Below are positions 58,494-64,000 of a stretch of 64,000 nucleotides of DNA, one piece after another. The notes under the pieces are model-generated. The model did no database searches. It worked only from the letters and a program-made list of their open reading frames with translations, and had not been told where the DNA came from. Numbering within the stretch: the stretch's first letter is position 1; every line of letters begins with the position of its first letter. This DNA comes from Atrichornis clamosus (Eukaryota; Chordata; Aves; Passeriformes; Menuridae): NCBI GenBank assembly GCA_013400975.1, contig WBMZ01014045.1, forward strand, positions 48,570 to 112,569, given 5' to 3'. The position numbers were made by a program, and so were the translations under genes.

Positions 58494-58745
58494 CACAGAA
58501 TCATTTAGGTTGGAAAAGACCTCCAACCTAAATGACCTCAGGCCATCCTGAGTCCAACCTGTGACTGATTTCCCCCTTGTCACCCAGACCAGAGCACTGA
58601 GTGCCACATCCAGGCATTCCTTGGACACCACCAGGGATGGGGATTCCACCGCTCCCTGGGCAGCCCATTTCACCTCCTTTCCCATTTTAGCCTTTAGGAG
58701 GCCTCCAGATCTATTTCCAGCTTTCTCTGTGACCTCCATCCTGGT
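58494..58745 (-). mobile_element. CR1 LINE fragment with internal fold-back
   Basis: ATTTAGGTTGGAAAAGACCT, CTGAGTGCCACATCCAGGCA and CACCGCTCCCTGGGCAGCCC belong to a CR1 subfamily; minus sense. A perfect inverted repeat lies at its 3' end (see separate entry). Confidence 0.75.
58501..58535. repeat. Perfect 14-bp inverted repeat, 7-nt spacer
   Basis: TCATTTAGGTTGGA at 58,501-58,514 and its exact reverse complement TCCAACCTAAATGA at 58,522-58,535, separated by AAAGACC. Confidence 0.9.
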
Positions 58746-59136
58746 ATTTAGAGTTCTGTGAAAGCATCATGTCCATCAATCTGTCCACGCTTTAGCATCT
58801 CACAAAACCATCCCAAAATCATAGGAGCTGTGATTAGTTATTAGAAGGAAAAAGGCAGTAAAGTCTTGCAGGAAGAGGTGATGGATGTCTCTTAGAGACT
58901 GACAACTTATGGAAAAGAAGAGCCTTTAAGAAGTGCTGTTCCTGAACAGGGTTTTCTCTTATATCCCTCTCTCCATGGCACTCATCAGCTAACGAGGAAG
59001 AGTCGGGTGCATGCAGAAGGGGGTGGGTAAGGAGATGATTTTCCTGTAGGGAATGGCTCTTAAGAAGAAGAAGATGCAGCAAGGACAGCAGTTTTTTTGT
59101 AATAGTCGTGGGGTGGAGTTTGGGTCGGGTTTTTAA

Positions 59137-59163
59137 TTTTTTTTTTTTTTTTTTTTTTTTTTT
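59137..59163. repeat. T27 homopolymer
   Basis: Run of 27 T in intron 1. Confidence 0.88.
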
Positions 59164-60091
59164 GAATGGGGAATTGAACCAAAACTCTTGCTCAGATCTG
59201 TTTTGACTGAGCCAACAGCAAGTCTCTGTCTCAGTGAGAAAAGTGAGTTTAAGACAGTAAACGATGTGATTTTTTATTGCTTGGCTTGCCTTGGTGAGGC
59301 ACAGCAAGTAATTTCCGTTGCTCAATGTGTTCTTGCTTTGTGTCCCAAATGGCCACTGGTCACAGAAGCTGGAGGTGGCACCAGCTTGCAGGGGATGGAT
59401 GATAAAACCAGAGATGTGAACTTATGCCAATTAATTTTAATTCTTGGTTATGGCACGCATTTGTTTTGCAACTTTATTCTCCTGCATTATTGGGTTTTAA
59501 ATAATGTGTTTTCAATAAGACAGTAAAACTGTGGATTTATTTCATTTTTTAAAATGAAAAGTTCCTTGCAGTTCTGTGGGGTGAAAGCTCTGGTGAAGCT
59601 TCTGCTATACCCACTTCAAGTTGGAAAAATATGCTGAAAAACCTGACGGCTGAGTGCCTTTAGGAAAGCAAAGAGTTTTCCTGAACTGTTAAGTTAGCAC
59701 CAAAACCCAGGGAGCCAATTTCTTCATGATTCATGTGCTAAAAGATTAACTCCTGTAGTCTTCAATAATCTGGAGGTTTTATGCCTGTCTGGAGTTTACA
59801 CAGTGTGTGCCGACCTCTTAATATTACAGTATTTCATCAGAAGAAATACATCTGTTCCTAATCATGCTCTCAAAAAGCAATCATTTCTACCCCCGACACA
59901 ATGAAGTGATTTCCTTAAATATTTTCCCCAGCAGCTATTTTTTGCATATATTGCATACTTCTCTGTGCGTAAAATTTGACATTTTACATATTTTTTTTTC
60001 TTTGAGTGGATGTTTCAAATTCACTTTCTAAGCAGTTGCTTGCTCATGTGTGTTGGGGGTTTTTTTCCACTAGAGTGTAGTTAAAAGAAAA

Positions 60092-60232
60092 TAGATGGGA
60101 TATTTGGGGAGGAATTCTTCCCTGTGAGGTGGAGAGGCCCTTGCACAGATTGCCCCATCCCTGGAAGTGCTGAAGGGGGTTGGAACAACATGGTCCTTAT
60201 GTCCCTTCCAACCCAAACCACTCTGTGATTTT
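60092..60232 (+). mobile_element. CR1 LINE 3' fragment
   Basis: GATGGGATATTTGGGGAGGA, TTGCCCCATCCCTGGAAGTG and CCCTTCCAACCCAAACCACT, ending CTCTGTGATTTTAT; plus sense with an internal deletion. Confidence 0.8.
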
Positions 60233-61565
60233 ATTTGTGACATTTGTTCCCATAATCTCCCATTCCCTGTGACACATTCCTGCTTTGGAAAGCCATGGAG
60301 CATCCCACAAAAAATACATTGACTAAAAACCTGAGAAGCAATTGCAGCCCTTAAATTCCCTTGTGCCTCTGGGATGGGTTGTGCTGTACTGGGATAAAGA
60401 GCAGGATTTGAAGCTGGGTCCCAACAGCTTTTCCAAAAGGGGGTCAGGGAGAAGAAAGCATCATCCCATAGTTGGTGAGGGAATGAGAGCATCCTCTGGG
60501 CCCCTCTAAAACTCTGTCTCATGGGGATGTCAGAGTCAAAGCAAAGGGGCTTCTGCCTTCATCTGCATTTGCTTGGCGGGGATCTTCCCTAGTCCATCAT
60601 CACCCTGTATCCCAACCAAACTGCTCAGCCTCAAATTCCCTTGGCTTGTTTGTTCTCTGCTGTACCCACAGCCATGGGAGGTGGCAGTGAAGGCATGGGG
60701 CTGTTGTAAGCCTTGAAAGTGGACACCAGCCATGCAGAACAACTCTTTGCCTCCCCAGCAGTGGGATATGATTGCACACATGGCTGTGGAGCGAGCAGCG
60801 GGGAGAACCAGCTCCCGAAATCCTGATGTGGATCCAGGGAGGTGCAGATTGCCCTCTGGAGGTGAGGCATGCTCCTCTCTTGCCTGGGTGAATTCCCCCT
60901 GAAATTTCCCTGAGCTGGGGAAAATGTTAACCAAAAGCCACTCCCGGCATGTTTTTGAGGCTAAATTCTATCATTTTTCTGTGTGAAAAATCTTGGTCAC
61001 CTTTCCAAGGGACATTAAGTGCCCCATGCCTGGCCTCCTCTTCATCATGGAGCACTGAATCCTGCCTGGCTCCACAGCCCCCAGGAGAAGCAAAGCTATT
61101 TCTAGAGACTCAAGATGAGCTGAACAGGACAGATCCTGGATTTATTCATGGCTGCAGGTGGAGCCTTTTAAATTTGCATCGGCTCTTTTGAAGCATTTAT
61201 GTTGCTGCCATGTGCCACTGGGAAGGTGAGGGTTGTGGGGTTGAGGGCTGCTCCTGAAAACATTTATTCCTACAAAGGCAGACCTGAACATTAAAAGAAA
61301 ACAAGCCTGAAAGGGTGGGAAGTCTTCAAGCTTTTGCAAACCACTTGAGCTCTGATTTTTGGAAACCAGTGTTCAGCAAAGCGATAGAGTTACGGTGCTT
61401 CTATATCCTACCCAGGCAAGTTCCCTAGGTGCTAGAATTTAATATGAATCACATATTCATTTCTGTCCTTCTAAGCATGCTATTGGCTTAAAATCTGGTT
61501 ATTTTCTCCATCCAAAGACTGAGACTAAAATAGACTTGTTAATAAGAGGAAAGGGAGTATTTGGT

Positions 61566-61586
61566 AAAAAAAAAAAAAAAAAAAAA
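61566..61586. repeat. A21 homopolymer
   Basis: Run of 21 A in intron 1. Confidence 0.88.
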
Positions 61587-63666
61587 GGAGGAAACTCCCT
61601 CAAAGATCAATGACTCTTTATGTATAGTAACCAGAGCCTCCCGAAGCCTCTCCACCCAAACAAATCAGCTCCTTAATGTGGAACACAGATCACTTAAAAA
61701 GGTGGAAAAAGTGATGGGCATGTGGAGGGGCAAGGCTGGCTGTGATTCACAGCGGGGAGCAGGCACGCAATGCCACCTGGCGCCGCGCACGCCCAGCAAG
61801 GGCAGGCTCACCCCTGTGCTGGAAATCCAGTGCATCCAGGCTGGGGAATACGGTCCAAGGCTGTGCAGTTACCACAGTCTGTACTGATGGAAGGAATAAG
61901 ATGTTCCCTTCCCTCCTGTTCCTGGACAGGCACGTAGCAAAAGTAGAAGAGGAACATTATTTTATTATTTTTTTCCCCCCCCTCCTGGACTTGTGGGAAT
62001 AAAGCGGGGGCTGGTTTAGCCCTGAAATCAGGGAAAGTTAATGCGTTTGAATGGAAAATTGTAGAGATGTTTGAAAAACCAGAAAGGGCACTGGGGAGAG
62101 GGCTGGAAAATGGACAGGGAATGAATGAACAACGATGCGGCGGCAGCAAGCATGCAGCCCTGCACTCCTGTCTTAAATACACCCCTGGCCGTGGTCAACC
62201 TCTCTGCAAAGACCAGGACGGAATGACAGCGTAAGTTTGAAAATGAAAAGCCTGTTCTCCTGAGCTCTGATACCAGTGACTCAAGGGATGGTGCCAGGGA
62301 GCTGTGGAGCTGAGTCTCTCCTCTGCTGCTGCATTCCTACACGAGAGCTTGGAGGAATTCCCCAGCTCCGTGCAACAGCCTCAGGTTGGAGACATCTCTC
62401 TGTCCTCCACAAACATCCTAAACTGGGTGCTTGTGCCCCAGAAGCAGCACTAGATAAGCACAGTAATTATACAACCACAAATACTGATTTTTTTTTTCCT
62501 TAAACCAACAAGAAATGGGGTCAAGCCAGAATTTTGAAAAATGCGAGATTCCTACCCCAACAGCACACATGAATCATCAGAGCAACCAGAAACCAGCTGA
62601 GAGTTTCCCACTGCACCCACTGGAACCAGAGTGGCTTTGGCTACCTCCTCTCCAGCCAGTTTTGGCCCCCGTGCTTGGTCAGGAAACCAATTTGGCCACA
62701 ACCATTTCTCACCCCAGGCTCCAGCTGGGAAGGGAGGGCTTTGCTAAACCCAGTGGAACAGTGGCGGGGTGTCTCCAGATTAGTCACTGCCACCCCCTCA
62801 GCAAGAGCACTGCTGTGTTCAAAGCCCCAGGAGGCTGGGGGCAACTGGGGCTAGCGGGGAAAGGGCTGGGGAAGGCAAGGAGGGAGAGCAGATGGGAGCC
62901 GTGGAGAGGGAAGGTGGCTCTGTGCAAGGCTGAAGAGCCTTTTCCCTTAGGGGAAAAGCTGCTGTTTGGCTAATTTCCCTCTCTGTGGATGACCACAAGA
63001 GGACGAGGATTATCCTGGGAGCCACAACACACTGGCCCACCCGGAGCAGTGGGGACATGCCTGGCAGCACGACCTGAGTGGCACAGCTGAGCACCTCTCC
63101 CAGGTTCATCCCACCTCACCTTGGGGCAGGAGGGCTGAGAGCAGCTATCCAACACCCCCCAGCCCTGGAGGAAGGAAAGGGACACTGAGACACCCCCTCA
63201 GTGCACTCCTTGCAGGCTCCCATTCATGCCCCCACCCCCTTGTGCCAAAACATCTCCCCAAAGCACTACATGCCCTCCTTGGGGTACTGCTTCCCGTGTC
63301 ATCCTGCTCCTATCCCATCAAGCTGCTACTGTAGAGATTTCAAGGCATCAAATGCATAAACCATCCTGCGGTAGCAGGAGAAATACACTGGTCAGTGCTT
63401 TTGAATGGATTTAATTCACCTGCAGAGGTGGAGACAGAAATGTCCCAGTACACCTGCGGTGCATCGGCTCCGGGGGGAGTCTCCCGGGCTGAGCAATCTG
63501 GCAGCATCGCTCCGCTTTTCCAAAACTGATGCAAACCTGGGGACGGCTTTTGTCCAAAACTCCTTGAAAACCCCGCAGATACTACCACCCCACCAAGGAG
63601 GAGAAGCACGGCTTAGCAGCTGCTGAGCCTGGGCTAAGGGCTCCCAACACGGAAAGCAGCACTTAC

Positions 63667-63800
63667 CCCTGAGTGAAACTCCAGAAGAGTTGCTTATTCC
63701 AGGATTTTCCGCTCCAAAGCGCCTCTCACGCTTGCTTCATGGCTCGCGATGCTGCTCAGCCTTGCGGTCCCCGTCGCCTTGCTCGGTGGCACAGGGGAGC
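63667..63800 (-). other. COL6A3: Putative COL6A3 exon 1 (5'UTR, non-coding)
   Basis: On the minus strand a textbook donor (CAGGG then GTAAGT) ends an exon at 63,667, at the edge of the CpG-rich block. The signal-peptide exon needs an upstream non-coding exon because it has its own acceptor at 55,292-55,293. The 5' boundary given here is only a guess, since no transcription start can be read from sequence. Any donor within the CpG block would serve equally well. Confidence 0.4.
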
Positions 63801-63965
63801 GGGGTGGCACAGGCGGGGAGCGGAGAGGCGCTGGTCCCTGCGCGGCGGCCGCCGTGGCTCTGAGCGAGGCCGGAGCAGCAGCTGGCGCGGGAGTGCCGGG
63901 GGCCGGGCGAGCCGGCGTCGCAAATGGGATCCAGATGGTCGGTGCTGGCGTTCCCGGGGCTGAGG
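63740..63965 (-). promoter_or_regulatory. CpG-rich block, probable COL6A3 promoter
   Basis: This is a dense run of CpG and GC-rich motifs, including a GCGGCGGCCGCCG stretch near 63,842-63,855. It contrasts sharply with the AT-richer sequence around it. It lies about 8.5 kb upstream of the signal-peptide exon and just upstream of a strong minus-strand splice donor, which fits a promoter with a non-coding first exon. No TATA box was recognised. The window ends here, so the block may continue and could also serve a gene to the right. Confidence 0.5.
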
Positions 63966-64000
63966 TCAGAGCTGCTCATCACACACAGCCCCCCGCCCCC

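Larger units (their letters stand above)
55292..63666 (-). other. COL6A3: Intron 1 (about 8.4 kb), no gene seen
   Basis: This is non-coding sequence between the putative exon 1 and the signal-peptide exon. It holds three CR1 relics (57,262-57,370; 58,494-58,745; 60,092-60,232), a CT microsatellite, an AAT/AAC repeat, a T27 tract and an A21 tract. The open frames inside it show no recognisable domain. Regulatory elements are plausible in a first intron but none can be named. Confidence 0.6.

Noticed and set aside
1..64000. tRNA, rRNA, CRISPR array or bacterial system
   Set aside because: No cloverleaf, rRNA core or regular spacer-repeat pattern was seen; the content is a vertebrate gene with LINE relics.

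Overview
The window holds one large vertebrate gene, the collagen VI alpha-3 chain gene (COL6A3), lying entirely on the minus strand. Many eroded CR1 LINE 3' ends (about fourteen, in both orientations), compact introns and the close match of every coding block to amniote alpha-3(VI) point to a bird. I reconstructed 44 coding-sequence exons by hand from splice sites, reading phase and domain homology. The joined coding sequence adds up to 9,588 nt including the stop, about 3,195 residues. Every junction is phase-consistent and no internal stop was found.

Layout, from right (gene 5') to left (gene 3'). A CpG-rich block at 63.74-63.97 kb is the likely promoter, with a probable non-coding exon 1 ending at 63,667. 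An intron of about 8.4 kb follows, then the signal-peptide exon (55,143-55,291). Next come ten von Willebrand factor A (VWA) domains, N10 to N1: N10 to N2 are one exon each (54.2-32.7 kb) and N1 is split over three exons (31.2-29.8 kb). Nineteen short Gly-X-Y exons (28.4-19.8 kb) make a triple helix of about 338 residues. The C-terminal globule follows: a cysteine hinge that includes a 12-nt microexon, VWA domains C1 and C2, a short Thr/Ala-rich C3 segment, a fibronectin type III domain (C4), a linker, two Kunitz exons in tandem, and a last exon with the stop at 6,265. The 3'UTR ends near a poly(A) signal at 5,451-5,456. From there to base 1 is intergenic sequence with CR1 pieces, simple repeats and a small GC-rich patch.

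The most interesting point is the C-terminus. The alpha-3(VI) chain is normally described as ending in a single Kunitz module (C5, the source of endotrophin). Here a second, divergent but intact six-cysteine Kunitz domain sits on its own 180-nt, phase 1-1 exon just upstream of C5, and skipping it keeps the frame. Other points worth a look are a GC-AG intron inside N1, the 12-nt microexon, an Ala in place of a helix Gly, a 42-nt tandem repeat in C3, degenerate or restored metal-binding motifs in some VWA domains, and a perfect 14-bp fold-back inside a CR1 relic.

All family comparisons are from memory; no search was run. No other protein-coding gene, tRNA, rRNA or CRISPR array was found. The long plus-strand open frames opposite the VWA exons are antisense shadows.
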